A DNA stretch of 64,000 bases from Rhodococcoides kyotonense (GCF_900188125.1 NZ_FZOW01000013.1:62001-126000), one strand, 5' to 3'; positions 44,100-52,388 are shown, counted from the stretch's first letter. Translations and numbers: made by a program. The notes: generated by a model not told the origin, from the letters alone.

Positions 44100-44300
44100 A
44101 TGCGATTCGTCACGTTGATCGTCCTGATCTGGCTCGTCATAGGAGCCATCGCCGTGTTCCAACGGGGCTACGCCTCGTCCGCACCGGAGAACTGCGCGGG
44201 AGTGGGCACGATCGCCCTCACCGTCGTCGCCGGGCCGCTCAACTACGCAGGAGTGAACCCGAAGGTCACCGACTGCAACTTGCCGAAGCCGAGCGAGTAG
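44100..44300 (+). CDS. Small single-helix membrane protein, conserved type
   Basis: The protein has 66 residues from the ATG at 44100 (GAGGGG upstream). One transmembrane helix (MRFVTLIVLIWLVIGAIAVF) is followed by an external ~45-residue segment with two cysteines (ENCAGVG and TDCNLP), likely disulphide-bonded. The block TIALTVVAGPLNYAGVNPKV looks familiar from mycobacterial and rhodococcal small proteins, but no function is known to me. The palindromic element copy 2 follows 14 nt after the stop. Confidence 0.75.
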   Translation: MRFVTLIVLIWLVIGAIAVFQRGYASSAPENCAGVGTIALTVVAGPLNYAGVNPKVTDCNLPKPSE

Positions 44301-44314
44301 GACCGGGTGTCGAC

Positions 44315-44368
44315 CGCTTGAATGGTTCACTCATCCGATCAGATGGCTTGAACGGTTCATTCAAGCGA
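44315..44368 (+). repeat. Dispersed 54-nt palindromic element, copy 2
   Basis: The element starts CGCTTGAATGGTTCA and ends TTCATTCAAGCGA, with terminal inverted repeats and an internal TGAACGG. It matches the reverse complement of 12387-12440 at 44 of 54 positions without gaps. Like copy 1 it lies just after a stop codon (44300) and is joined to GC-rich tandem repeats. Confidence 0.8.
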
Positions 44369-44397
44369 CAGGGGCGGCGGAGCGACAGGGGCGGCGG
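44364..44397. repeat. Tandem 17-nt repeat attached to palindromic element copy 2
   Basis: Two exact copies of AGCGACAGGGGCGGCGG (44364-44380 and 44381-44397). The first overlaps the AAGCGA end of the palindromic element, the same geometry as at copy 1, although the unit sequence differs. Confidence 0.85.
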
Positions 44398-44459
44398 ATA
44401 CAGCGTGACCTTCGTCGCCGACCGAGCCGGGGAGCGGACGACCTGCCTACGCTGACACG

Positions 44460-45026
44460 GTGATGCGTACAAGCCGGTGGGTCGTGCTGGCCATCGTGCT
44501 CCCGGTGATCGCGGTGTCGGTGATCGGCTTCGGCGGATACCTGACGTTCACGAAAGCCCGCATCGACCCGATCTCGCAGGCCGACGCGATCGTCGTTCTC
44601 GGCGGTGAACACGACGGCCGCGAGGCGTACGGGATCTCGCTCGCCGAGCAGGGCGTCGCCGACACCGTCGTGCTGTCCGATCCGTACGGCGCCAAGGACC
44701 CCGTCATGAAGAAGTACTGCGGCGCCGACACCGAGAAGTACACGGTCCTCTGTGTCCCACCCGAACCCAGTACGACGCGCGGCGAGGCGATCTTCACGCA
44801 AGAGCTTGCGCAGGAACGTGGTTGGGACCACGTGGTCGTCGTCAGCTGGCGCTATCACCTGCCACGAGCCCGGTACATCTTCGGCCAGTGCTTCGACGGT
44901 GACGTCACTATGCAGGCGGTGCCGCGCTCGTACAACTTCTCGCTGGTCTTCTGGGAGTACACCTACCTGTATCAGGTGGCGGGGTTCGTCAAAGCCGGCA
45001 TCCAGGGTGACTGTCAGAACTTGTGA
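44460..45026 (+). CDS. YdcF-family (DUF218) membrane-anchored protein
   Basis: The 188-residue protein has a GTG at 44460 directly followed by an ATG, either of which could start it. One N-terminal transmembrane helix (about 8-28) anchors an external DUF218 domain: ADAIVVLGGEHDGREAYGI, then STTRGEA, VVVVSWRYHLPRARYIF. This family includes SanA/YdcF, linked to envelope integrity and peptidoglycan precursor metabolism. A second member is at 51663-52202. It is convergent with the crcB pair, the ends overlapping by 13 nt. Confidence 0.88.
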   Translation: MMRTSRWVVLAIVLPVIAVSVIGFGGYLTFTKARIDPISQADAIVVLGGEHDGREAYGISLAEQGVADTVVLSDPYGAKDPVMKKYCGADTEKYTVLCVPPEPSTTRGEAIFTQELAQERGWDHVVVVSWRYHLPRARYIFGQCFDGDVTMQAVPRSYNFSLVFWEYTYLYQVAGFVKAGIQGDCQNL

Positions 45027-45373
45027 TAGAGCGTCACTCCTGATTTCAGCAACAGAATTCCGAACATCACGGCGGCGACGCCACCGACGACGTTGGCTGC
45101 GAGGAACAGCACCCCGTCGCGCACTCTGCCGTCGCGAATCTGGTTGACCGTCGACAGCGCGACCGACGACATCGGCGCCACTGTGCTCAGAAACCCGAAA
45201 CACACGAGTCCGACGAACCACTCCGGTGGTGCCGCAGCGACCACGAACCCGAGCACGCCGCACGTGCCGATCGTCAGGAGCAGTACGCGTCGGCGATCGG
45301 TGACGGCATCGGTCAGGGCCAGATGCGCCACGGCGGCCGCGGCACCACCGAGTGCCACGAGAAGAAATGCCAT
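45014..45373 (-). CDS. crcB: CrcB/Fluc fluoride channel subunit, second gene
   Basis: The 119-residue protein has four hydrophobic helices. SSVALSTVNQIRDGRVRDGVLFL and FLSTVAPMSSVALSTV replace the more classical GFTTFSTF-type segment, so it is the divergent partner. It starts at the ATG at 45373, overlapping the upstream crcB stop (ATGA), as in many actinobacteria where two different subunits make a dual-topology heterodimer. It exports fluoride passively across the membrane. A GTG one codon upstream is an alternative start. Confidence 0.82.
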   Translation of the reverse strand: MAFLLVALGGAAAAVAHLALTDAVTDRRRVLLLTIGTCGVLGFVVAAAPPEWFVGLVCFGFLSTVAPMSSVALSTVNQIRDGRVRDGVLFLAANVVGGVAAVMFGILLLKSGVTLYHKF

Positions 45374-45750
45374 CACGTGCGCGCTACCGCCGGACGTGTG
45401 ATCAACGCACCTGCCGCCAACGCGACGACCGACAGCACCGGCGTCGCGACGATGTACATCACGGAGTGCCATGCGGCGTCGTAGGTGACGCCGTGCACTG
45501 CGTAGAAGCCGAACGTCGTGAATCCGCACGCCAGGCCCAGCACTGCCGCACGCACGACGGGCAGTCGCGAACCGGACAGATATCCGAGCGCGGCACCGAG
45601 CAGCAGACACCCGACGACATTCACGGCGAACGTGCTCAGCATCGACCATCGCGCAGTGTCGCGCACCTGCCAGACACCGAATCTCACCATCGCTCCGACG
45701 GCCCCGCCGAGAGCTGTCGCCGCGAAGACGGGAAGTCGGTCGGGTCTCAC
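45373..45750 (-). CDS. crcB: CrcB/Fluc fluoride channel subunit, first gene
   Basis: The protein has 125 residues from the GTG at 45750. Four helices contain the family signatures ATALGGAVGAMVRFGVW, AVNVVGCLLLGAALGY and LACGFTTFGFYAVHGV, the latter lining the fluoride pore and sodium site. It is followed by the second crcB with a 4-nt overlap. The upstream 94 nt, shared with the divergent STAS gene, do not show the fluoride-riboswitch pattern. Confidence 0.92.
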   Translation of the reverse strand: MRPDRLPVFAATALGGAVGAMVRFGVWQVRDTARWSMLSTFAVNVVGCLLLGAALGYLSGSRLPVVRAAVLGLACGFTTFGFYAVHGVTYDAAWHSVMYIVATPVLSVVALAAGALITRPAVART

Positions 45751-45844
45751 ACGCGTCGACTCTAGTGCGAATCCGGCACGGTGCCAGGTGAGCGCGAGGC
45801 GGCGGCACGTGGCGTACCGCGAGGTTCGGGTATCTTCATTACTT

Positions 45845-46225
45845 GTGACCGTGGACGAGTCGGGCCTTGGGCCCCAGCATTTCGACGTAGCAGTGGATTG
45901 GCGTGGCGACACAGTCGTCGTGACGGTCTCCGGTGAGCTGGATCTGGTGACCGCACCGCAGCTGCAGGAGTCGGTCACGCTGGTCTTGGGGAAGTCCCCG
46001 ACGGCGCTCGTCATCGATCTTTCCGACGTCGGATTCCTCGCCTCGGCGGGGATGTCCCTGCTCGCTTCGACGCACCAGCAACTGGGCGAGGAAGCCAAGT
46101 TCGCGGTCGTCGCCGACGGCCCGGCGACCGGTCGGCCGCTGTCTCTCGTCGGGCTGGACCAGCTGTTCGGCATCTACGCCACCGTCGAGGAAGCACTCAC
46201 TGCTCTCGCCACGGGTAAGTCCTGA
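45845..46225 (+). CDS. STAS-domain anti-sigma factor antagonist
   Basis: The protein has 126 residues from the GTG at 45845; a second GTG lies two codons on. The STAS core reads VTVSGELDLVTAPQL and VIDLSDVGFLASAGMSLL. Ser67 lies at the phosphorylation position, with Ala66 replacing the usual Asp. It is followed 21 nt later by a histidine-kinase-like ATPase gene, the classic RsbV-RsbW order, so the two should form a partner-switching pair. No sigma factor gene is adjacent. Confidence 0.9.
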   Translation: MTVDESGLGPQHFDVAVDWRGDTVVVTVSGELDLVTAPQLQESVTLVLGKSPTALVIDLSDVGFLASAGMSLLASTHQQLGEEAKFAVVADGPATGRPLSLVGLDQLFGIYATVEEALTALATGKS

Positions 46226-46246
46226 ACTTTCGGGTATGACGCTCTC

Positions 46247-46726
46247 ATGAAGGTCACAGCACCCGGTGGAGACGACACGCCGCTTTACGCTGCCACCGGA
46301 CAAGTACTCAGCCCAGGTCGAGGGGACGTCATGCACCTGAACTTCGACGGCGAAGCTGCTGTCGCGGACAGAGCCTCCGCGCTCAGAATCGCACTCGGTG
46401 AATGGCTCACCGGTCTCGACGTGGATTCCGAGCGCGTATACGACGTGGTCTTGGCGACATACGAAGCACTTGCGAATGCCGTGGAACACGCCTATCAGAA
46501 CGACGGGGCGGCCGGCACTCTCGATCTACACGCGCTCTACGAGCCCGGTACGGGACAGATCGAAGTGACGATCTGCGACCACGGCGCATGGTCGGTCCAT
46601 GCTCCCGATTCGACGCGTGGACGGGGTGTTCCGCTGATGCACGCTCTCGCGGATTCGACGACCGTCACCTCCGACCACGACGGCACGATCGTCCGCATGG
46701 TGTGGGGCGCACGACTCTCCGCTTAG
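46247..46726 (+). CDS. Anti-sigma factor serine kinase (RsbW-like ATPase)
   Basis: The 159-residue protein has a GHKL-type ATPase fold. The N box is E73-x3-N77-x3-H81 (EALANAVEH), the G1 box D111-H-G113 (ICDHGAW), and the G2 box RGRGVPLM (Gly125, Gly127). It would bind a sigma factor and phosphorylate the STAS protein encoded just upstream. About 30 residues before the ATPase fold may be disordered. It is followed by an unrelated membrane protein gene after 130 nt. Confidence 0.9.
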   Translation: MKVTAPGGDDTPLYAATGQVLSPGRGDVMHLNFDGEAAVADRASALRIALGEWLTGLDVDSERVYDVVLATYEALANAVEHAYQNDGAAGTLDLHALYEPGTGQIEVTICDHGAWSVHAPDSTRGRGVPLMHALADSTTVTSDHDGTIVRMVWGARLSA

Positions 46727-46856
46727 GAAGTTCGCTCAAAGCCCGGACAGCCCTAGTTGTGACGTAGCACAATCGCCACTGGGCCCGGCACCGCCGGACG
46801 TGGGATTTCCCCGCCGGTGACATGCACAGTGTGTCGCCGGGGTGGGGAGGCGATCC

Positions 46857-47777
46857 ATGAGTGCATCGGTGCGTCCGGGAATCGTTCTGGCCGACAGATA
46901 TCGGCTGCTCGAGAAGAAACCGTCGCCGGACAGTGCGTCGTCCTGGCTGGCCCGCGATCTCACGACGGGCTACGAGCTCGGCGTGAAAGTCGTCGACATG
47001 GACGTCCTGGAACCGGACAATCCGCGGTCCGACGCCCTCGCGACATACGCAGACCGGTCGCGCATTCCGCCTCGCGTCCTGGTGACTCCGCCCTACGTCC
47101 TTCTGATCGACGAGCGCGGTCGACGCGGCCGCCGCCGAAGCCGACGCCGAGACGACGAAGAGCCTCCCATGTCGTCGCGAGCCCGCATTCTGGCCGCGGT
47201 CGCCGCGCTGGCAGTGCTCGTGTTCTGCGGCGGCGCAGGCTGGTTGATCGCGACGTCGGTCTTCGGGCGTGGCGGGCAGAACGTCGCAGTGCCGTCCTTG
47301 TCCGCAGCGCGAGTGTCCACGTCCGACTGGGCCGGAGGGGCGTTGCGGCCGACGAGCGCAGAGGCATGGTCGGCGGTGCGATACCCCGACAACGCCGACG
47401 ATGCCGGTCGAGCCATCGACGCCAACCCGGCGACGAGGTGGTACACCGACACCTACCGCACTGCGTTCGGAACACCGGACAACGGAATCGGACTACTGAT
47501 CGGGTTCGACGAGCCGGTCGACATCGACGAGGTGTGGATCGCATCGGACGCCGTCGGAACGGTCGTCGAGATCAGGACACCGCCGGAATCGGACGACGGT
47601 TTCGACTCGACCCGCGTGATCGGCACCGGAGTGTTGAAGCAGGGCACGACGCACATTCCGATCGAGCCGGCGACCCGGGCGCGATCGGTGCTGGTGTGGA
47701 TTTCCGAACTGGCCGCGACGGACAGCGGCTACGAATCGTGGATCGGCGAAGTCGGAGCGACCGACACGGCCCGGTGA
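46857..47777 (+). CDS. Kinase-N-lobe remnant, membrane helix and discoidin-like domain
   Basis: The protein has 306 residues from the ATG at 46857 (GGGGAGG upstream). Residues ~5-45 (PGIVLADRYRLLEKK, SWLARDLTTGYELGVKVVD) copy the start of a Ser/Thr kinase N-lobe including the VAIK-like lysine, but the glycine loop is altered and no catalytic lobe follows. An Arg-rich segment (78-90) precedes one transmembrane helix (about 103-125). The external ~180 residues resemble the discoidin/F5-8C-type domain of mycobacterial Rv3910 (MviN-pseudokinase): AVRYPDNADDAG, ANPATRWYTDTYRT, and an IGLLIGFDEPVDI strand. The likely role is in peptidoglycan or envelope regulation. Confidence 0.7.
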   Translation: MSASVRPGIVLADRYRLLEKKPSPDSASSWLARDLTTGYELGVKVVDMDVLEPDNPRSDALATYADRSRIPPRVLVTPPYVLLIDERGRRGRRRSRRRDDEEPPMSSRARILAAVAALAVLVFCGGAGWLIATSVFGRGGQNVAVPSLSAARVSTSDWAGGALRPTSAEAWSAVRYPDNADDAGRAIDANPATRWYTDTYRTAFGTPDNGIGLLIGFDEPVDIDEVWIASDAVGTVVEIRTPPESDDGFDSTRVIGTGVLKQGTTHIPIEPATRARSVLVWISELAATDSGYESWIGEVGATDTAR

Positions 47778-47789
47778 TCGACCCGAGGA

Positions 47790-48155
47790 TCAGCGACCGG
47801 TCGTCGTGGTCTCGGACTCGGACGTGTCGTCCTCGGATTCCTCGGACGTGGTCGCGCGGGGGCGTGAGGTGCGCGACGTGGTCTCTCGCTCCGAGCTGGG
47901 CGTCGCCGTCTCGGTGGGAGTGGTGGTGCGCGGCTGCGTCGGGACCGCGACCTGCCAGGTGGGCGACGGCGGAACGGTGATGGCCGACGACGACGTCGCC
48001 GCCACCGCGGTACTGAGATCCGAGCGCAACGCCGGTGGCTGCACCTGCTCGACTCCGTCGTCGAATGCACCGCCGAGCGCGCCGATTCCGAGTCCGACGG
48101 CTACTGCTGCACCTGCGATCGCCACCGCAGATGCCGCGATGACCTTGTCACGCAT
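47790..48155 (-). CDS. Ser/Thr-rich secreted or membrane-anchored protein
   Basis: The 121-residue protein has an N-terminal hydrophobic stretch (VIAASAVAIAGAAVAVGLGIGALGG, split by small residues) that could be a signal or anchor. The remainder is low-complexity Thr/Ser/Pro/Glu, ending EDDTSESETTTTGR. No family is recognised. The gene is convergent with the discoidin protein gene, with 12 nt between the stops. It may be a wall-linked or glycosylated stalk. Confidence 0.6.
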   Translation of the reverse strand: MRDKVIAASAVAIAGAAVAVGLGIGALGGAFDDGVEQVQPPALRSDLSTAVAATSSSAITVPPSPTWQVAVPTQPRTTTPTETATPSSERETTSRTSRPRATTSEESEDDTSESETTTTGR

Positions 48156-48239
48156 CCTGTTGGCAGCCCTTACGCCTGTTGCCGCCCGATTTCCGGCGGC
48201 ATCGATATCGGAACGTTACCTCAGCGGGCGTTGAATCGC

Positions 48240-48467
48240 TCAGCTCGCGACGGCCGTACCGGCATCACCCGAGGCGTCGACGATTCCGCGCCCACCGCCG
48301 AAGCGATGCTCCCAGGTATCGCTCACCAGGCGATGGCCCTGCCATCGGCGTCCGCGCACGATCTTGCGATGTTCGGTCGTCATCCGCACCGCCCAGGTCA
48401 TGGCTTTGCCGTCGGACGGCAGCTCGGCCTCGGCAAGCACTACGTCGTCGATACGAAGCTGATACAT
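48240..48467 (-). CDS. Small protein of unknown function
   Basis: The product has 75 residues from the ATG at 48467 (frame open to an ATG at 48485). It has a plausible beta-strand start (MYQLRIDDVVLAEAELP) and a central basic W-rich part (MTWAVRMTTEHRKIVRGRRWQGHRLVSDTW, here in outline). No signal peptide and no family recognised. The three other frames across it are Arg-rich shadows; confidence is moderate. Confidence 0.5.
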   Translation of the reverse strand: MYQLRIDDVVLAEAELPSDGKAMTWAVRMTTEHRKIVRGRRWQGHRLVSDTWEHRFGGGRGIVDASGDAGTAVAS

Positions 48468-48599
48468 CGGCATGGGGAGCATCATGCAGCATCGACGCCC
48501 GAATTTCGCGTCGGACGATTATCCGGACCGCGTGGGCGTCGGAAACCTGCTGCATAGCCGTTGAGCTGTCATTCGTTCGACATACAAGCGGACTATCGG

Positions 48600-49103
48600 T
48601 CAGATCAGACGGATGATTCCGGGTAGAGCATCGGCTATCTGCTGACCGACGTTCTCGTACACATCGTGCGATTTCGTGTACGGATCGGCGATGTCGAACG
48701 CGTCGACCGAGTGTCGTGCGCGTGCTGCCGCGAGCTCGTCCAACGACTGAGCGCCCGACTGCTCGACGAGGCCCGCCGCCTCGAGAAGAGTGAATGTACG
48801 ACGCATTTTCCGCGGCGCGATCGTGAGCACCTCGTCCCGGTGACGAGTGGTCATCGTCAGAATCAGATCGGCGTCGTCGGCGATGCGGGTCGAGATGCGA
48901 CGCGCGGCGAATCCGTCGGGCTCGCCGCCGAGCTGCCGCAGCACGAGAGCCGCGGTCTCGTCCATCGCACGTCCGGTCAGGCCATGCGTGCCCGCGCTCG
49001 ACGCTGTCAGCTGCACACCCGACTCGGCTGCGTAGGCGACGGCCAGCCGTTCGGCCGTGGGGGAGCGACAGATGTTGCCGGTACAGACGAAGAGGACGTG
49101 CAC
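48600..49103 (-). CDS. Low-molecular-weight protein-tyrosine phosphatase
   Basis: The 167-residue protein has the P-loop CTGNICRS at 7-14 (Cys7 nucleophile, Arg13). The general acid is in ADPY (Asp140-Pro-Tyr) near the C-terminus. It belongs to the Wzb/YwlE/PtpA class of cytoplasmic arginine/tyrosine phosphatases. Two EPS loci flank it, and a BY-kinase with a tyrosine tail is encoded at 35107-36573, so it is a natural candidate for the counteracting phosphatase even though it is 12 kb away. Confidence 0.93.
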   Translation of the reverse strand: MHVLFVCTGNICRSPTAERLAVAYAAESGVQLTASSAGTHGLTGRAMDETAALVLRQLGGEPDGFAARRISTRIADDADLILTMTTRHRDEVLTIAPRKMRRTFTLLEAAGLVEQSGAQSLDELAAARARHSVDAFDIADPYTKSHDVYENVGQQIADALPGIIRLI

Positions 49104-49245
49104 CGGGCCAGGCTAGTGCCTCGCCGGCGGCAATCGCATTCAGGTGACGGTCACGCTACAGTGATGCCCGAGCGACGGCTTCGAGACGGGATCGTTACAC
49201 AACCGATCGGCGAGTCCGTTCGCAGCAAACCAAGTGAGGCAGGTC

Positions 49246-50583
49246 ATGACTGAGGTTCTGGGTGTATCGGTCGGGTCCAGCGCCGTCCGGATGGCGCGGC
49301 CCGATCTACGCCTGCACACGTCGGGCCACCAGGAGCTGGACTTTCACAGCGATACCGTCGACGCGCACTGGGACCGTGCCGAGGAACTGGCCGCGGAGTC
49401 CATCGGCGTCGTGCTCTCGCAGAGCAACGGCAGTCAGGTCGAGGCGACCGGCGTCGCGTATCGGGATCAGCAGCAGTTCGGTGAGATCCAACAGGCCATG
49501 GCCCGCCAGCGGCTGTACAACTATCGACTGGTTCCCGAGGCCCGCGCTGCCCTTGCCTACCTCGACGCCTCCGGCGAGATCGGCGAATACTCGACGATCG
49601 GGCTCTACGACCTCGGTAGCTCAGGGCTGACCATCAGCGTCCTCGACCGGGCCACCGGAAACGTGCTGCTCGCCGAACGCACCACGGACATCAGCGGCGA
49701 CGACTTCGATCGACTGATCTGCGACAACCAGCTCGCGAAGCAGGGGATGGACCTCCAGAACACGCTCGGCGTGCAGGAGTTCACGAGCCGGTGCCGCATC
49801 GCCAAGGAGCAGCTGTCCACCAGCGGTGCCGTGTGCCTGCCCGGCGACAGTGGAGTCATCCTGATCTCGCGCGAGTCCTTCGAAGCATTGGTGACGGTGC
49901 CGATCGAGTACTCCGCACGGCTGGTTCGCGACGTCATCGCCCGTTCTCCACAGCACGTCGACGCCATATTCCTGATCGGCGGTGGTGCACGCATTCCGTT
50001 GGTCGAGGCCATTCTTCGGTCCTGGACCGGGCTGCCCGTCGTGACGCCGCGTGATCCCGAAGCCGTCGCGGCCAAGGGCGCAGCTCTGCTCGCCACACCC
50101 GTCGAGAATTCCGCGCCCATCGTGGCGCCACCTGCCCAGTCGCAGCACAGTGCACCCGACTGGCTCAGCCCGGAGCCGACGGACCGCGCGGCGACCTCCA
50201 AGCGCAAGATCCGCGGTGCCGCACTGGTAGCGGGCGGTCTCGCGGCCGTCGCCGCCCTCGGCCTCGCGCTCGGATACGGCGGTTCGGAAGAACCGACGAG
50301 CGCACCGACCGAAACCGCGGACACCGTCACCGACGTTCCGTCGTCGTCCAGTTCGGTGCCGACCACGACGACGACCACGCCGCTACCGCCTGCCCCGACG
50401 ACGACGGTCGCGCCTGCCCCGGCTGCGCCCGTCGAGACGTACGAGGCTCCGCAGTACGAGGAGCCGGCTCCGGCGCCCGAGCCCGCTCCCGCGCCTGCTC
50501 CGCTGATCCCCGGACTGCCGCAGATCCAGCTGCCTCAGATTCAGCTCCCGCCGCCGCCGGTGTTCGAGCTGCCGAGGTTCTAG
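49246..50583 (+). CDS. Hsp70-like ATPase with membrane helix and proline-rich tail
   Basis: The protein has 445 residues from the ATG at 49246; an in-frame start at 49234 is possible. Residues 1-285 follow the actin/Hsp70 fold in short form: VLGVSVGSSAVRMA (phosphate 1), TIGLYDLGSSGLTISVLD (phosphate 2) and IFLIGGGARIPLVEAIL (adenosine motif). The substrate-binding domain of DnaK is absent. Instead there is a basic stretch, one transmembrane helix (about 326-345) and a ~100-residue Thr/Pro/Ala-rich external tail with QIQLPQIQLPPPP. Such Hsp70-like membrane proteins are seen in mycobacteria and relatives; function is unknown, perhaps envelope-protein chaperoning or signalling. Confidence 0.82.
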   Translation: MTEVLGVSVGSSAVRMARPDLRLHTSGHQELDFHSDTVDAHWDRAEELAAESIGVVLSQSNGSQVEATGVAYRDQQQFGEIQQAMARQRLYNYRLVPEARAALAYLDASGEIGEYSTIGLYDLGSSGLTISVLDRATGNVLLAERTTDISGDDFDRLICDNQLAKQGMDLQNTLGVQEFTSRCRIAKEQLSTSGAVCLPGDSGVILISRESFEALVTVPIEYSARLVRDVIARSPQHVDAIFLIGGGARIPLVEAILRSWTGLPVVTPRDPEAVAAKGAALLATPVENSAPIVAPPAQSQHSAPDWLSPEPTDRAATSKRKIRGAALVAGGLAAVAALGLALGYGGSEEPTSAPTETADTVTDVPSSSSSVPTTTTTTPLPPAPTTTVAPAPAAPVETYEAPQYEEPAPAPEPAPAPAPLIPGLPQIQLPQIQLPPPPVFELPRF

Positions 50584-50689
50584 ATCACACCTGTCGTTCC
50601 GGCATGGCAGTTTGCGCTCCCACTCGTCATACTTTCCTTCGTCGAGCTGCGCCGTGCTCACTACAGCGCCGGGATTCTGGAGGATCTAC

Positions 50690-51661
50690 GTGGATCAGCG
50701 CACTGCGTCCGGCCGGCGCGTAGTAAGCAATGTCTGGTACGGGGAACCTCTGGGTGCAGAGATCTTCGCGCAACCGTCGGGCGGCTATCTCGCCGCCGTC
50801 GTGTCCGCTGTGGCATTGCTGTCCGGCGCAGGGAGACGAGGCATAGTCGTCACGTCCGAGGGCGTGGCGAGACCGGTGGGAATCGTGGTTCTCGCCTTCG
50901 TCTGCGCGTTACGACGCCACCGTCCACTGGTGATCCTCGAGTTCCTTCCCGGAGTGAAATCGGGCCCGACAGGACGGGTGATCCGATTCCTCTACCGGCG
51001 GTTGCTTCACCGAGCTTGCCGATCGATCCAGGTCATGACTCCGTGGGAGCGGACGCTCTACATCGACGAGTACAACCTGGACCCGGCAACGGTGAGCCAC
51101 GTGCCGTTCTACTTCTACGACGACGAATCACAGCGAGAACCCACACCCGACTCGGCTCGCGTCGGCGTCTTCGCGAGCGGCCGTAGCTCGTGCGACTGGA
51201 ACGTGCTGATCGAGGCCGCCCGCGACAGGCCGTGGAACCTGACGATCGTCTGCTCCTCGCAGGACTACGACGAGGTCGTCGCCTCCGCGTCGGGCGCCGA
51301 CATCGTCGTTCGAAGCGAAGTGTCGGAGGAGGAACACGCCGACCTGCTCGCCGCCGCGAGCGTCTACGTCATCCCGTTGCGGGACGACAGCGTCAGTGCA
51401 GGCCACGTACGCATCATGAGCGCGGCGACCCTCGAGACTCCGGTGGTGGTGACCGACGTTCGTGGGCTGGAGGGATACGAGCATCTCGCCGCGGAGGTCG
51501 TGCCCGCAGGAGATTCCGTGCGCCTGCGCGAGGCCGTCGAGAGTCTGATGGACGACCCCGTCGTGCGTGAACGGGAGCGCGCACGCGTGCGCGGTGTCGC
51601 GGGTGCGAACACGCGCAGTGCCTACCTCGCCGACATCGGGAAATTGCTGGATCCCGCGTAG
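50690..51661 (+). CDS. GT4-like glycosyltransferase (EPS locus 2)
   Basis: The protein has 323 residues from the GTG at 50690, chosen for its GGAGG Shine-Dalgarno; the frame is open further upstream. It is a GT-B-like enzyme: an N-terminal half with LVILEFLPGVKSG and RFLYRRLLHRACRSIQVMTPWE, a linker, then VGVFASGRSSCDWNVLIEAA. The donor-binding segment is YVIPLRDDSVSAGHVRIMSAATLETPVVVT. It is the first gene of the second EPS locus, convergent with a YdcF gene whose stop is 1 nt away. The sugar donor is not predictable. Confidence 0.85.
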   Translation: MDQRTASGRRVVSNVWYGEPLGAEIFAQPSGGYLAAVVSAVALLSGAGRRGIVVTSEGVARPVGIVVLAFVCALRRHRPLVILEFLPGVKSGPTGRVIRFLYRRLLHRACRSIQVMTPWERTLYIDEYNLDPATVSHVPFYFYDDESQREPTPDSARVGVFASGRSSCDWNVLIEAARDRPWNLTIVCSSQDYDEVVASASGADIVVRSEVSEEEHADLLAAASVYVIPLRDDSVSAGHVRIMSAATLETPVVVTDVRGLEGYEHLAAEVVPAGDSVRLREAVESLMDDPVVRERERARVRGVAGANTRSAYLADIGKLLDPA

Positions 51662-51662
51662 A

Positions 51663-52202
51663 TCAGCAGTCCTCGAACACGGCCCGCGCGTACCCGGCAG
51701 TTTGGTACACGTACTCCCACGCCCACTCGAAGATGTTTCGATCGGTCGTGCTCGCGACGTACGTGACCTGCCCGTCCCAACACTTGCCGATGATGTATCG
51801 AGCCCGCGAGATGTGCGGGGTGGACGTGACGACGACGACCGACGTCCAGCCCTCGCGACGTGCTCGATCACGGATCTCGCGTGCCTCGCCGCGCGTCGTG
51901 CCGGGATCGGGAACGAAGCATTCGACGGTGATGCCCTCGCGCCCGTCGCGGCATATGTCGGTGAGAGTGCTTGCGGAGCCGTACGGATCGGAGTACACCA
52001 GCGTGGGAGCGTAGCCGTCCTCGGCGAGCTCGAGTCCGAGACTGTTGCGGTTGTCCGCAGAGCCGCCGAGTACGACGATCGCGTCGGCGTCGGTCGGCCG
52101 ATCGACGACGGGATCGACGTAGACGGGGTAGCCGAGAGCTGCGACGACGGCGAGTACGACAGCCACCGCGAAGGTGCGCGTCGCTCGCGTGGACGTCAGC
52201 AT
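51663..52202 (-). CDS. YdcF-family (DUF218) membrane-anchored protein
   Basis: The 179-residue protein has one N-terminal helix (about 10-28), then the DUF218 domain: ADAIVVLGGSADNRNSLGL, GTTRGEAREIRD, and VVVVTSTPHISRARYII. It is paralogous to 44460-45026 and shares even the tail pattern (W-E-Y-x-Y-Q-x-A-G). SanA-like proteins act at the envelope; here it sits between EPS genes. The 186-nt gap upstream to the next plus-strand gene is AT-rich and presumably holds both promoters. Confidence 0.88.
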   Translation of the reverse strand: MLTSTRATRTFAVAVVLAVVAALGYPVYVDPVVDRPTDADAIVVLGGSADNRNSLGLELAEDGYAPTLVYSDPYGSASTLTDICRDGREGITVECFVPDPGTTRGEAREIRDRARREGWTSVVVVTSTPHISRARYIIGKCWDGQVTYVASTTDRNIFEWAWEYVYQTAGYARAVFEDC

Positions 52203-52388
52203 CGACGAGTCACAAATTCGATCACGCTCCCTAATTTACCGGTATTTCTTGTACTATCGGTTCGAAGAGTGCGCCGTTGCCTCCGAAGGGCGCGGTTTCG
52301 GCCAGGCAGAAGGACTTCATGAACCTCGACGTACGGATCGTCAGGAAGTCTGCTGGCGTTTGGAAGTCTGCTGTTGTCTGATCGAAAG

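Noticed and set aside
45750..45845. Possible fluoride riboswitch before crcB
   Set aside because: The 94-nt gap lacks the pseudoknot consensus of the fluoride riboswitch; only ordinary GC-rich sequence is seen.
47828..48155. Apparent open frames on the plus strand opposite the Thr/Ser-rich protein
   Set aside because: They read as Val/Ser/Gly repeats produced by the complementary low-complexity codons and lack start signals.
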